From positions 251,297 to 315,296 of the forward strand of contig JAHDFY010000001.1 in assembly GCA_020627925.1 (NCBI GenBank): 64,000 bases of DNA. Direction: 5' to 3'. The notes beneath the pieces are model-generated. The model was not told where the DNA came from, did no database searches, and worked only from the letters and a program-made list of their open reading frames with translations. This DNA is from a bacterium. GTDB taxonomy: Bacteria; Patescibacteriota; Gracilibacteria; Absconditabacterales; Absconditicoccaceae. A program made the translations under genes and the position numbers. The first letter of the stretch is position 1; each line of letters starts with the position of its first letter. This document shows, one piece after another, positions 9,077 to 17,709 of the stretch.

Positions 9077-9655
9077 ATGATTTATAAATACAAAAAACCA
9101 CACAAACATCTGAGTCAAATGAAATCATTTTGTTGACCGGCATCAGTTCAAATGATCCTTTTTAGAAATGATGTTTGGGTAGAACAAGAACAACTAGCCT
9201 TTGATTTATGAGTTATCATAGAAGAAAAAAATAAAGAGTTCTATAACTTGCCATTCAAAAGGCTTACTGATGGAGATCCACTTCACTGATTTAAATTCTA
9301 CTTTTTTGAATCAGAACAGATCGTAAATATGATTGCTGACTATGGCTTTTCAATAAGTGTTATCTATCACCCTGATATTAATAATTTTGAAGATCTAATA
9401 ATCAAAACTATCGAGGATGATAGAGATATGATAATCAATTATAAACGGGCATGAATAAGATGGAATGATTATAAAGGGTGACACTATGTCGTGCTTTCCT
9501 CTTATGATTCAGATAAAAAAGAACTAACTGTTTGTGATCCAACACCAAGGGCACCTAACTATTGGAACGTACCACTAAGTGAGATGAAAGAAGCGATGTC
9601 ATGAAAGTGGGATGGTAGAGAAAGAGGTGTAGTAGTTTTTGAGAAGAACACATAG
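9077..9655 (+). CDS. Peptidase C39-like family protein
   Basis: A 192-residue protein with the papain-like layout of PF13529/C39: QMKSFCGPASVQMIL with candidate catalytic Cys19 preceded by a Gln, a GGHYVVLSSYD segment with His136, and VCDPTPR about 17 residues later with the third-position Asp. There is no signal peptide or membrane helix, so it would be cytoplasmic as encoded. Families with this fold cleave double-glycine leaders or other peptides; the target is unknown. CysGly, HGF, AGIR and GGH glycines are TGA. It stands alone between cysS and the pyrophosphatase gene. Confidence 0.6.
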
Positions 9656-9713
9656 TAATACTATTAACATTCTATATAAGATACCTTACGTTTAGATCGT
9701 ATTGTAAGCTAAC

Positions 9714-10055
9714 ATGGAGATGTATAGTAACTATCTAGGAAAAGAAGTACAAGCAACCATAGACCGCCCTATGGGATCAAAGCATCCCAAACACGGATTC
9801 ATCTATCCAATTAACTATGGGTTTATCCCAGATACAAAAGCTTGAGATGGACGTGAGATAGATGTATTTATTCTAGGTGTATTTGAACCAGTCGAAACAT
9901 TTGAGTGAGTGTGTATTGGGTATATTCATAGAAAGGATGATGTTGAAGCTAAGCTAGTAGCCGCGCCTAAGTGAAAGTCATATACCAAAGAACAAGTTGA
10001 GGCCTTAGTAGAATTCCAAGAACAATGGTTTGATAGCGAAGCAATTATGGCATAA
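9714..10055 (+). CDS. Small inorganic pyrophosphatase-like protein
   Basis: A 113-residue protein resembling the short COG0221-like pyrophosphatases. Visible are the substrate-loop pattern HGFIYPINYGFIPDT, then KAGDGREIDVFILG (metal-binding Asp residues) and a C-terminal acidic helix. It would hydrolyse PPi from aminoacylation and polymer synthesis, which suits its place beside tRNA synthetase genes. It lacks the longer C-terminal part of classical ~175-residue Ppa. KAGDG, FEGVC and PKGKS use TGA. A terminator follows at once. Confidence 0.65.
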
Positions 10056-10082
10056 AGAAAAGAGGCAGATACCTCTTTTTCC
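10056..10082 (+). terminator. Intrinsic terminator
   Basis: AAAAGAGG (10058-10065) pairs with CCTCTTTTT (10072-10080) around a six-base loop, right after the pyrophosphatase stop. Confidence 0.75.
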
Positions 10083-10265
10083 TTTAGAATAACAATAAAT
10101 AATTGTATATGATCCGAATGTTTTTTGAGATTTTAATAGAAAGGTGAATGAATAGAAGCTAATATTGTTGGTAAGTGAAATATGCAGAAAACTAGCATTC
10201 TATAGAAATATTGCAATTGTATAGAAGAATCTCTATACTAGTAATAGTTTATAATTATTAGGAAA

Positions 10266-10316
10266 ATGATCAAAAACAGACAAAATACATCATATTATTA
10301 CTACTTCCGCAGCTAG
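10266..10316 (+). CDS. tyrS leader peptide with four consecutive Tyr codons
   Basis: A 16-codon ORF, MIKNRQNTSYYYYFRS, with TAT TAT TAC TAC at 10293-10304 and TAG stop at 10314-10316. A TATAAT box at 10250-10255 puts the ATG almost at the transcript start. It lies about 100 bases before tyrosyl-tRNA synthetase and overlaps the first arm of the attenuator. Four tandem cognate codons before the matching synthetase gene are very unlikely by chance. It would act as a Tyr-tRNA sensor through ribosome stalling. Confidence 0.8.
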   Translation: MIKNRQNTSYYYYFRS

Positions 10317-10398
10317 GAAGAGTTTTTCTGTGTATTCATTTTTAATTAAACTACTTCCTATAGAGCACTCTAGCTGACAAAGGGAAGTGGTTTTTTTT
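10293..10398 (+). promoter_or_regulatory. Transcription attenuator of tyrS
   Basis: A textbook four-segment attenuator. Segment 1 CTTCC (10304-10308) pairs with segment 2 GGAAG (10316-10320). Segment 2, as TAGGAAG (10314-10320), pairs perfectly with segment 3 CTTCCTA (10354-10360). Segment 3, as ACTACTTCC (10350-10358), pairs with segment 4 GGAAGTGGT (10383-10391), followed by eight T, forming the terminator. The Tyr codons overlap segment 1, so a stalled ribosome frees segment 2 to pair with 3 and prevents termination. CAGCTAG (10310-10316) can also pair with CTAGCTG (10370-10376). Confidence 0.8.
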
Positions 10399-10415
10399 AT
10401 TCTAACACAATTAAC

Positions 10416-11630
10416 ATGAAAACTATTAATACTAATGAAAATCTAATTGATGATATTCTTTCACGTAGTATTTCTGATATATTACCATCAAGAAAAGAAT
10501 TAAAAGCGAAATTACAAAGTTGAGAGCGCTTGAGAATATATATTGGTGCTGATGCAACATGAACAGCATTACATTTGTGACATGCTACTAACTTTATACT
10601 ATTAGAAAAATTGAGACAATTAGGCCATGAAACAATAATCTTGATCTGAGACTTCACAGCTCGTATTGGAGACCCTACAGATAAAACTGCCACAAGAGTA
10701 AAGTTGACACGCAAACAAGTAATTGATAATACAGTTACTTGGTTAAAACAAATTGGAGCAGTGGTTGATATCCAAAATAAAGATAACCCAGTTTCTATTG
10801 TTCATAATCACGATCGATTATCAAAACTTAGTTTTGAGGATATTATAGAACTATCTTCTCATTTTACTGTTCAACAAATGTTAGAAAGAAGTATGTTTAA
10901 ATGAAGGATGAACAGTCAACAACCTATACATATGCATGAGTTTTTTTACCCACTAATGCAGTGATTTGATAGTGTGGAGTTAGATGTTGATATTGAGCTT
11001 TGTGGTAATGACCAACTATTTAATGCTATGGCTTGAAGAACATTAATGAAGAAAATCAAAAGTAAAGAAAAATTTGTTGTTACTACAACCTTATTAGAAA
11101 ATCCCAAAACATGAGAGAAGATGATGTCAAAGAGTTTGGGTACAGGGATTTTCCTTGATGAAGATCATATATCAATGTTCTGAAAGGTTATGGCACAACC
11201 AGATGAAAACATTCCACAACTGTTCACTGATTGTACACTAGTGTCTGTAGAGAAGATTAATGAAATTCTATTAAGTAACTCGAATCCTAGAGATAGTAAG
11301 CTTATATTAGCTTGGGAAATAACAAATCTCTTCCATTGAAGAGAATTAGCTGATTCAGCAAAGAATAACTTTGAACAGGTAGTTCAAAACAAAGAAATTC
11401 CTGTAGAGATTGATGAAATAATAGTGTCCAAAGATTCTATAAATATTGTTGAGGCCCTAATCTTGGCTAAGTTTGCAAAATCGAATGGAGAAGCAAAGAG
11501 GTTAATTATTCAAAATTGAGTAAAGATTGATGGTAGTACCATCGCATCAATTAATGAACAGATCTCTCTGAATAAAGAATGAGTAGTTGTACAAAAATGA
11601 AAAATTAACTTTGTAAAAATTAAAAACTAG
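10416..11630 (+). CDS. tyrS: Tyrosyl-tRNA synthetase
   Basis: A 404-residue class I synthetase that charges tRNA-Tyr. The Rossmann part shows IYIGADATGTALHLGHATN (HIGH motif), IGDFTARIGDPTDKTATR, the Tyr-site region HFTVQQMLERSMFKGR and FFYPLMQGFDSV. The KMSKS equivalent is EKMMSKSLGTG (K235-S240), with Met in the first motif position after a Lys. The C-terminal S4 RNA-binding domain is NGEAKRLIIQNGVKIDG. Most glycines in these motifs are TGA. The ATG at 10416 follows the attenuator by about 18 bases, with no Shine-Dalgarno sequence. Confidence 0.95.
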
Positions 11631-11842
11631 ATGGTCTAAAAGCAATAGATATAGTTAGTCTGTATATACTGCTTTCTGACTTCATAAAGAAAAGTAAGGT
11701 AAGATACGCTAGATCCCTGATCCAATGTTACATCAAAGTCACAGATGATGAAGACGGAATTATTTCAAGATTGAATGATAAACAGATGATTGTGTATGAT
11801 TTGGACGGTTTCGAAGAGGCTACAGGTATAGGAAGATACTAA
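11624..11842 (+). pseudogene. Truncated S4-like ORF derived from the tyrS 3' region
   Basis: The frame is open from 11624, overlapping the end of tyrS in another frame, but has no ATG. It reads LDGLKAIDIVSLYILLSDFIKKSKVRYARSLIQCYIKVTDDEDG and ends GIGRY at 11842. IDIVSLYIL...KSKVRYARSLIQCYIKV mirrors the TyrRS segment INIVEALIL...KSNGEAKRLIIQNGVKI, so it looks like a diverged S4 domain. The last 150 bases are nearly identical to the ORF at 12375-12575. Confidence 0.45.
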
Positions 11843-11959
11843 CTGGTCGACTAATGAACAACATACAATCATTTGTTTTTGTTGTTGTAATAGTTATCAA
11901 TAATAGTAGTAGAAAACCATTATAAGAACAGCAGTTGACTTTATCTCAAGTTGGTCGTA

Positions 11960-12310
11960 ATGAAAATCAGAACCCTATATTTCAAAGTATCGGATATGGA
12001 CAAGGCAGTTTCTTTCTGGCAGACGATTCTAGAAGTTGAGCCTCACAAAACGGGTCCAAAATGGCACGAGTTTATGGTGGGACAATTAAGACTTGGGCTT
12101 CTGTTAAATGATTTTGATGATAAGTTCCAAGGGTCAAACTGCGTTCCTGTTTTTGAGTTTGCTGATGAAGAACTCCCAGCTTACATAGATAGAGCAAAAC
12201 AAGCAGGAGCAAAAGTTCTGGTAGATGGACTTGAGGATCCCAACCTTAAATCAATTGTTTTCCAAGACCCTTGGGGTAACGAGTTTGAACTTAGTAGGTT
12301 TCATGATTAA
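11960..12310 (+). CDS. VOC-superfamily (glyoxalase/bleomycin-resistance-like) protein
   Basis: A 116-residue single VOC domain: MKIRTLYFKVSDMDKAVSFWQTIL at the N-terminus, LRLGLLLND in the middle and SIVFQDPWGNEFELSRFHD at the end with the usual Glu metal ligand. These proteins dimerise and act on diverse small molecules; the substrate is unknown. ATG 11960 is preferred to an upstream TTG in frame. No TGA codon occurs in it, unlike its neighbours, which may mean recent transfer. It is bracketed by two S4-like repeats, which suggests insertion or duplication here. Confidence 0.8.
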   Translation: MKIRTLYFKVSDMDKAVSFWQTILEVEPHKTGPKWHEFMVGQLRLGLLLNDFDDKFQGSNCVPVFEFADEELPAYIDRAKQAGAKVLVDGLEDPNLKSIVFQDPWGNEFELSRFHD

Positions 12311-12333
12311 AGCAGAGTAAAATCTGCTTTTTC
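12311..12333 (+). terminator. Intrinsic terminator after the VOC gene
   Basis: AGCAGA pairs with TCTGCT around a short loop and is followed by TTTTTCTC. Confidence 0.7.
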
Positions 12334-12374
12334 TCAAACGAAAAAAACACCCAAAGTCTAGGTGTGAAGTCAGA

Positions 12375-12575
12375 TTGAACAGCTCTGCGAGCATTGTGAA
12401 CAATATCTATGACTTCATAAAGAAAAGTAAGTTAAGATATGCAAGATCATTGATTCAAGGTTATATCAAGATTACAGATGATGAAGACGGAATTGTGTCC
12501 AGATTGAATGATAAACAGATGATTGTGTATGATTTGGACGGTTTTGAAGTTGCAACTGGGATTGATAGGTATTAA
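12375..12575 (+). CDS. Stand-alone S4-like small protein
   Basis: A 66-codon ORF starting at TTG 12375 (or a later GTG), reading NSSASIVNNIYDFIKKSKLRYARSLIQGYIKITDDEDG and ending GIDRY. The helix-turn KSKLRYARSLIQGYIKI is S4-like and matches the tyrS C-terminal domain. Nearly the same sequence occurs at 11689-11842. It has no good ATG, so it may be an expressed small RNA-binding protein or a repeat. No TGA is used. Confidence that it is a gene is moderate; that it is S4-related is better. Confidence 0.45.
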   Translation: MNSSASIVNNIYDFIKKSKLRYARSLIQGYIKITDDEDGIVSRLNDKQMIVYDLDGFEVATGIDRY

Positions 12576-12665
12576 GAGAAGGGCGAATGAACAATGAATA
12601 ATTTCTTGTGATTGAAAAGAAGATAGATAGACTTCCTAGAAAGTTCTTATACATTTATAAACTAT

Positions 12666-13673
12666 ATGAAGTTAAAAACATACCTATGAACATTCCCTGC
12701 ATGACTCCAAACAATTGTGGAGAGTTTTTTGATGGATAAAAAATTAACGTGAAGAATATTTACCGTGCTTGATGGGCTGATAGTATTTGAATCAGGAGAA
12801 AATATGAGAACACTGGTTGATTATCCTATATTTTCAAATTTGTTTCTCGTCCTAAAAACATTCCAAAGACCTAAAGGGTCAGCTGACATGTTTATGCAAG
12901 TTGTTGTTAAAGGATATGACGTGGTCAAGCCAGCGATAGTATCTAAAGATATGAAGACATTTCGTATCATTCATTCTTCTCAAAATCAGCTTGCGAGTAT
13001 TCCAGATAAAATGCACAGAAAACTAGAAAAACTGATTGAGAGAGTGACGAGGCTCCAAACAAATAGAAGTCTTCCAGATACAGAATTTTGGTTTATAAGG
13101 AGAAGCGAAAAAATTGGATATTTTGTACAAAGACTCAACACTCATAAGTCAAAATCAAATAAGCTTCAGAGGGGAGAATTAGCAAAATCAATAACATACG
13201 CTATGTGTTATATTGCAGGAGGACTCAACGACAAAGTTATCGCAGATCCATTTTTTGGTAGAGGAGGACTAGCAAAGACAATGACAAGATTTCGAAGACC
13301 AGCAAGAGTCTACGTTAGTGATATAGACAAAAATCTAGTAGCACAATTTTCGAGTAGCTATCAATCTGTGAAAAAACACGTAGCAGATGCTACAAACCTC
13401 GATTTTATCAAGGAAGCAAGTGTTGATGCTGTTGTTACTGATCCACCGTGGTGACTATTTGAGGCAATTGACGATATAAAAAGTTTTTATGAGAACATGT
13501 TGCAAGAAATCATAAGAATACTATCTAAAAAGTGAGTTGCTGTATTACTGATCGGAGCAAGGGAAGAGTTTGAGTCTGTAGTAGCAAGTATAGGGGTATT
13601 GACAAATGAGAGGGTTGCAGACATCCTAGTTTCAGGAAAAAAAGCGTCCATTTACTTATTGAAGAGAGGCTAA
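12666..13673 (+). CDS. RNA guanine-N2-methyltransferase-like (THUMP/Trm11 group) protein
   Basis: A 335-residue protein from ATG 12666 (MKLKTYLGTFPAG). The C-terminal half is a Rossmann SAM-dependent methyltransferase: IADPFFGRGGLAKT (motif I), VYVSDIDKNL, VADATNLDF and the catalytic VTDPPWG (NPPY-type motif IV, with the final G as TGA). The order matches Trm11/RlmL-type N2-methylguanosine enzymes. The N-terminal part is compatible with a THUMP-like region but diverged. It overlaps nothing and its stop is directly followed by the SDR ATG (TAAATG), so the two were one transcription unit. Confidence 0.65.
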
Positions 13674-14294
13674 ATGAATCGATATCTTGTAACATGAGGA
13701 AATAGCGGAATTGGAAGGGCCGTCATAAGCAAAATACTTGAACAAGATAGCGGTAACCATGTTGTCTCACTCGACCAAAAACTATGAAGTCGAGAAAAGG
13801 AAGAGCACGTCCATGAGTTTGTAATAGATCTTACATCTTGCTGAGAAATAGAAAAATTCATCAAATCAGCCAAAGAAAATAATCGATCATTTACCCATCT
13901 TGTGAACAATGCTGGATTCCAAGAAAGTTTTGACATACTTGATAGCACCATAAATAAATGGAGATCGCTATTTTCGTTACATCTTGATGCAGCTTTTATG
14001 TTGTGTCAATATGTCTGTAACGATATGATTAGCAGATGAGTAAAGTGAACAATTACAAATATCACCTCTATTCATGATACTATAATCAGAGATATAGCTC
14101 ACTATTCGTCATCTAAAGCGGCATTAGCAATGTTTTCAAATGAGCTCGCAGTAGAGGTTGCTAAACATGGAATAAGAGTGAATTTGGTTGCACCAGGTGC
14201 TATTAAAACAGCGCTAATAGAAAAAGATCTAACAACATCGGAGCTTGTAGAAAAAGCAGCGTGACAGAAGATGTTATGCTTGATCCAAAGATAA
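13674..14294 (+). CDS. Short-chain dehydrogenase, C-terminally truncated
   Basis: A 206-residue SDR: VTGGNSGIGRA (NAD(P) loop, residues about 6-16), LVNNAGF, Ser in TNITSIHD, YSSSKAALA (catalytic Tyr and Lys) and VNLVAPGAIKTALI. Normal SDRs continue for about 45 more residues (LGR.G...VA.AV.FL). Here the family similarity stops at KAAG and is replaced by a short out-of-frame tail, exactly where epimerase sequence begins. The gene is therefore broken by a deletion that joined it to the next gene; the enzyme is probably inactive or altered. Confidence 0.75.
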
Positions 14295-14785
14295 GTTATG
14301 CAATAGCCAAAAGATGTAATGAAATCTATTTAAAATCACTGTATCAGGAAAAGAAGATAGATTCAGTGATATTAAGGTTCTTCAATGTATATGGCGAAAA
14401 GCAGGATGAAAGAATGGTCATACCAAGATTCATTGAACAAGCCAAAAACGGAAATCCAATTACGGTATATGGAAATGGGAAGCAGACAAGAGATTTTACC
14501 TATATCGATGATGTTGTTTATTCAATCATTCAGTTAGCCAGTGTTTCATGATGAGCAGAAATCTTCAATATATCACATGAATCAGAGACTACAATCAAGG
14601 ATCTCGCAGAGATGATTATTGATCTTACACAATCAAGTTCCAACTTATCTTACGTCGAAACAACAACCAATAGGTATGACTTTGAGGTGGGAAGAAGGTA
14701 TGGTAATTCATGAAAGCTCGAGAGTGTAACAGGGTATAAGCCAAAAACCACCTTAGAAGAAGGGCTGAGAAGAATCTTAAAGTAA
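14261..14785 (+). CDS. NAD-dependent epimerase/dehydratase, C-terminal half only
   Basis: Opening at GTG 14261 and running 174 codons. It carries the extended-SDR YxxxK motif (SYAIAKRCNE), then ILRFFNVYGEKQDERMVIPRFI, GNGKQTRDFTYIDDVV and ETTIKDLAEMI, typical of nucleotide-sugar 4-epimerases. The N-terminal NAD-binding half with GxxGxxG is missing. It overlaps the SDR reading frame by 34 bases in another frame. It is a gene remnant produced by the same deletion; a TGA pair near 14551 encodes Gly-Gly. Confidence 0.75.
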
Positions 14786-14788
14786 AAA

Positions 14789-14816
14789 AGGGGAGGTATT
14801 TAGCCTCTTTTTCTTA
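14789..14816 (+). terminator. Intrinsic terminator
   Basis: GGGGAGG pairs with GCCTCTTTTT around TATTTA after the epimerase stop. Confidence 0.7.
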
Positions 14817-14877
14817 AACAAAAAAAAATACCCAATACCTAGGTGAAAATACATTTTTGAAGATAGGCTATAAAATG

Positions 14878-15025
14878 TTAAACTCTTTTCAAGAAGAAGT
14901 GTGCAAACACCAGTATGTTTTTGAGCGTATAGTGCTTTGCTTAGAGACAAGGTATTCTCTGTTACCAATGATCTTAGTAGACAAGCTAAAGTAGATAGAG
15001 CTGGGGTGTTATATAGGTAATCTAT
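14878..15025 (+). repeat. Second copy of the 5' part of the 6720 element
   Basis: About 100 bases closely match 6720-6820 (TTAAACTCTTTTCAAGAAG..., CACCAGTATGT, TTTGAGCGTAT), with weaker similarity to about 15025. It encodes LNSFQEEVCKHQYVFER before the frame is lost. The rest of the element is missing. Confidence 0.55.
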
Positions 15026-15029
15026 TGTA

Positions 15030-15062
15030 AAAAGAAAAGGCCTATATTGGCCCTTTCTTTTA
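15030..15062. terminator. Bidirectional terminator
   Basis: AAAGAAAAGGCC and TGGCCCTTTCTTTT pair around TATAT, with A and T tracts on the two sides. It separates plus-strand remnants from the minus-strand gene at 15085. Confidence 0.65.
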
Positions 15063-15084
15063 TCAAATTGAAGTGAAAGAAAAC

Positions 15085-15831
15085 CTACTTCTTACGGTAT
15101 ACTTTATAGATTACAAGCATTACGCTTAATGCAATTAGGATAATTATTCAATAGAGAGCCCAACGGTCATAGTTTGGATTGTTCTTCCAGTACTTTCATG
15201 TGTTGATATCGAACAAGTACTCTACTCATATTGGTCATGTTGGATCTCAAGCGGTATAGGGCAATGATTTGAATGTTCGAGTTTTTAATGCATTTTCAAC
15301 AAGTCCCGATAAGTAATCATCATAACCATTAGTATTTATAGGACAATTGCCTTTGTAATAATGTTTGTATCATCGTGCTCTAATAGTATTTATTACAAAT
15401 TGCCAACTTTCTTCTTCTGTAGTGTTCCAGTCGTTGTTGTCAAAGTCTGCCTTAATCCTTTTCCATGCTTCACTATATTTATCAGTTAATACAAATTCCT
15501 CCCAAGGCCAGATAGTCCCTTGTTTATCTTTGACGTATGCTTCACATTCATCGTTGGAACTATGAAGTATATCTATCCATTCATCTTTTGTTAATGTGTC
15601 TCCCTCTGTAGTTTGTATTACATATCAAGTCTGGTATGGAATTATCCCAGAACACTTTCTTTTAAAACATAAGCTTATGGAATCTCATTGCTTAAATATG
15701 TAAGAGTTGCCGCGATAATATTCTCAAGCATCAATTAGAAGAATACTGTCTCTTGATTCTGGGATTCCTGCGTATGTAGACCCTATCGATAGAAAGAATA
15801 AAAGAGTAATAAAGAATAACAGCTTTTTCAT
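15085..15831 (-). CDS. Secreted, C-terminally membrane-anchored protein, unknown
   Basis: A 248-residue protein with a clear signal peptide (MKKLLFFITLLFFLSIGSTYA, possible cleavage after AYA-like TYA), an extracytoplasmic region of about 190 residues with four to five cysteines (LCFKRKC, DECEAY, GNCPIN), and a single C-terminal helix (YGIIILIALSVMLVIY) ending in a basic tail YRKK. The outer part includes WPWEEFVLTDKYSEAW and TAGDPTGPIGVEYLF. It is probably displayed on the cell surface. In this predatory or epibiont lineage a host-contact role is conceivable but is inference. Several glycines are TGA. Family not recognised. Confidence 0.6.
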
Positions 15832-15922
15832 AGATTCAGCTTTTCAAAGTAAATATATAGTTAATACGCAGAGAGTAGTGAATATATGACAATCTGCAAC
15901 TGGACATTTAAGGAAAACATTT

Positions 15923-15969
15923 TTTTGTTTTAAAAACAAACTAGTAACAGGAGAATAACTGTTACTAGT
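15923..15969. repeat. Two adjacent palindromes
   Basis: TTTGTTTT/AAAACAAA (about 15923-15939) is followed directly by an 11-base perfect inverted repeat ACTAGTAACAG (15940-15950) / CTGTTACTAGT (15959-15969) around GAGAATAA. No T run follows, so an operator or a mobile-element end is more likely than a terminator. It lies between the minus-strand secreted-protein gene and the plus-strand island. Confidence 0.5.
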
Positions 15970-16063
15970 CTATAACTGTATATCTAAGTTTACTCTCTAT
16001 TCTGGGCAGTACACAGGATTTCTAGGAGCAAACTCACAGACACAAGATTACTAAGTTTTGAAG

Positions 16064-16225
16064 ATGCTCGGCGACTCATCGAACAAATGATTACTAGATG
16101 TTGTGAAACTAGACTTTAGGACTGCTTACTTAATGATTCAGTTCTATTGTGAGGAATTTGGTAAAAGAGATGAAGTTTTATCAAAACTTACGAAGAAACA
16201 ACAAACTTTATATAGATTAGTGTAA
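16064..16225 (+). CDS. Small hypothetical protein, 53 aa
   Basis: MLGDSSNKGLLDVVKLDFRT, then a helix-rich rest with a basic C-terminus (KLTKKQQTLYRLV). One TGA glycine. Short and without homology that I can name; kept because the frame is clean and it begins the plus-strand island. Confidence 0.35.
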
Positions 16226-16310
16226 TTCTTATCTACATTCTACCATTAAGACGTTAGTCTATGAACAATATACAGCTTAATGATTTCGATCATTTACATT
16301 TGATAAGAAG

Positions 16311-16889
16311 ATGGCAAAGAGAACAGTAGAAAGCATGAAAAGTATCAGTGTAACAAGGTTAAAGAAGCGAGGATATCTAGATCTTTGAAGAGAAAACCAA
16401 GGTGTGTTTACTCGACATAACAGAGGTGAAAAGACATGAAGTATGAATGCTCTATGTGACAAAGATAATCAGTATCTACAGTTGGATTTTTGTACAAAAC
16501 CAAAGGATAAAGAAAGCGAAAACCATAGGTTATTTGTTCCACTAGTCACTACCCCATGCAACTATGGATGAGAGAGATATTGGTTTCAGTGTCCAAAGTG
16601 TAAACAGAGGGCATGAGTTGTCTATTATTCAGATATTAGCTTCCAATGTAGAAAGTGCCTAGACCTATGTTATGATAGTCAGATGGAGTCTCGTTTTGGA
16701 AGATACTGGTCAAAGAGGATTCCTGGACGATGGGAGGAAGAACTAGCTAGCGATATCTTTCATAGTATCAAATACTTCTACAGAAACGGTAGGAAGGCAA
16801 GAAAGTATAAGAGATATCTAAGACTTATGAAAGGGTGTCAGGACTTGCATGTAGCTTGTGCAAGGTGGAAACAGATGATGAGTTGGTAG
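16311..16889 (+). CDS. Zinc-ribbon protein of a mobile-element-associated family
   Basis: A 192-residue basic protein. The core is YWFQCPKCKQRAGVVYY followed by FQCRKCLDLCYDSQ: two CxxC pairs forming a zinc ribbon, then a CYDSQ motif often seen in phage and transposon-associated small proteins. The N-terminal 70 residues are basic (MAKRTVESMKSISVTRLKKRG). The C-terminal 60 residues are helical and Arg/Lys rich, and would suit nucleic-acid binding. Several TGA glycines. It precedes the restriction-modification genes on the same strand. Exact role unknown. Confidence 0.55.
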
Positions 16890-17070
16890 GAACAATGTAA
16901 TGCCTTAAATGTCTCGAGGCTTGTCAAACTACAGGATTTTAAGGAAAGAGTACTTTATGTTTTTGAGTAGCTATTATTTATGTCTATGATAATGTCTAAT
17001 AAAACTTTGAATTGTAATTTTATATCCATATTCTGGATGCTGACGCAATACATTTAGTTATTCAATTCAA

Positions 17071-17697
17071 ATGGATATAAAAGATAAAATTAAAATACTA
17101 GCAAATGAGTATGCATCAAAGTTAGATTCTAAGATTGTTGCTAGAGTAGAAGAAATGAAAAATGATAATAATACTCATTATCTTATATACCAAGTATTAT
17201 GAATTTCTGAAAATGAATGAAATCTTATTGATATTTATCAAAATAAATGAAGGTTTCTATATAAGTATGCATGAAGTTTTCTTGAAGAAGCTACTATATT
17301 GTGCTTTGAGGATAAATTTAAGGAAGCTCAAAGAAAAGTGTACATACCGAACAATTCATGAAAAAGACCAAAGAGGTTTGAAATCGATTGTTTAGTTTGA
17401 AACAGAGCATATGAGATTAAACGAAGAGATGCAACAACTGACTGAGATCATATAACAAAAGAGCATACTAGAGCTTTGAATATTAAGGAGAGTTGATATG
17501 TACCTATACGTATTATGTTTTATTATCCATTGAGAAAGCAATCTCTTAAAATTCAAGAAACTATTAAGACTGTATATGATGGTCTAGGAGGAGAGTGTTA
17601 TTTTTGAGATGATGCTCGAGATTTTTTAAATGGAGAGACTAATATTGATTTAAAGTGAATATTGGAATCGATTGCAAAAGAAAATTTATCTACCTAA
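17071..17697 (+). CDS. ApaLI-like type II restriction endonuclease
   Basis: A 208-residue protein matching RE_ApaLI (PF09499) in order: an N-terminal helical part, RFEIDCLVGNRAYEIK with RRDATTDGDH (PD-(D/E)xK-type active site: Asp, then Glu-x-Lys), VPIRIMFYYPLRKQSLKIQ, and GGECYFGDDA...NGETNIDLKGIL. ApaLI-type enzymes cut GTGCAC; the specificity here is inferred from family only. The gene has many TGA glycines, so it is expressed correctly only in a UGA = Gly host. It is followed after 12 bases by its likely partner methyltransferase. Confidence 0.75.
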
Positions 17698-17709
17698 TTA
17701 TAATACATT

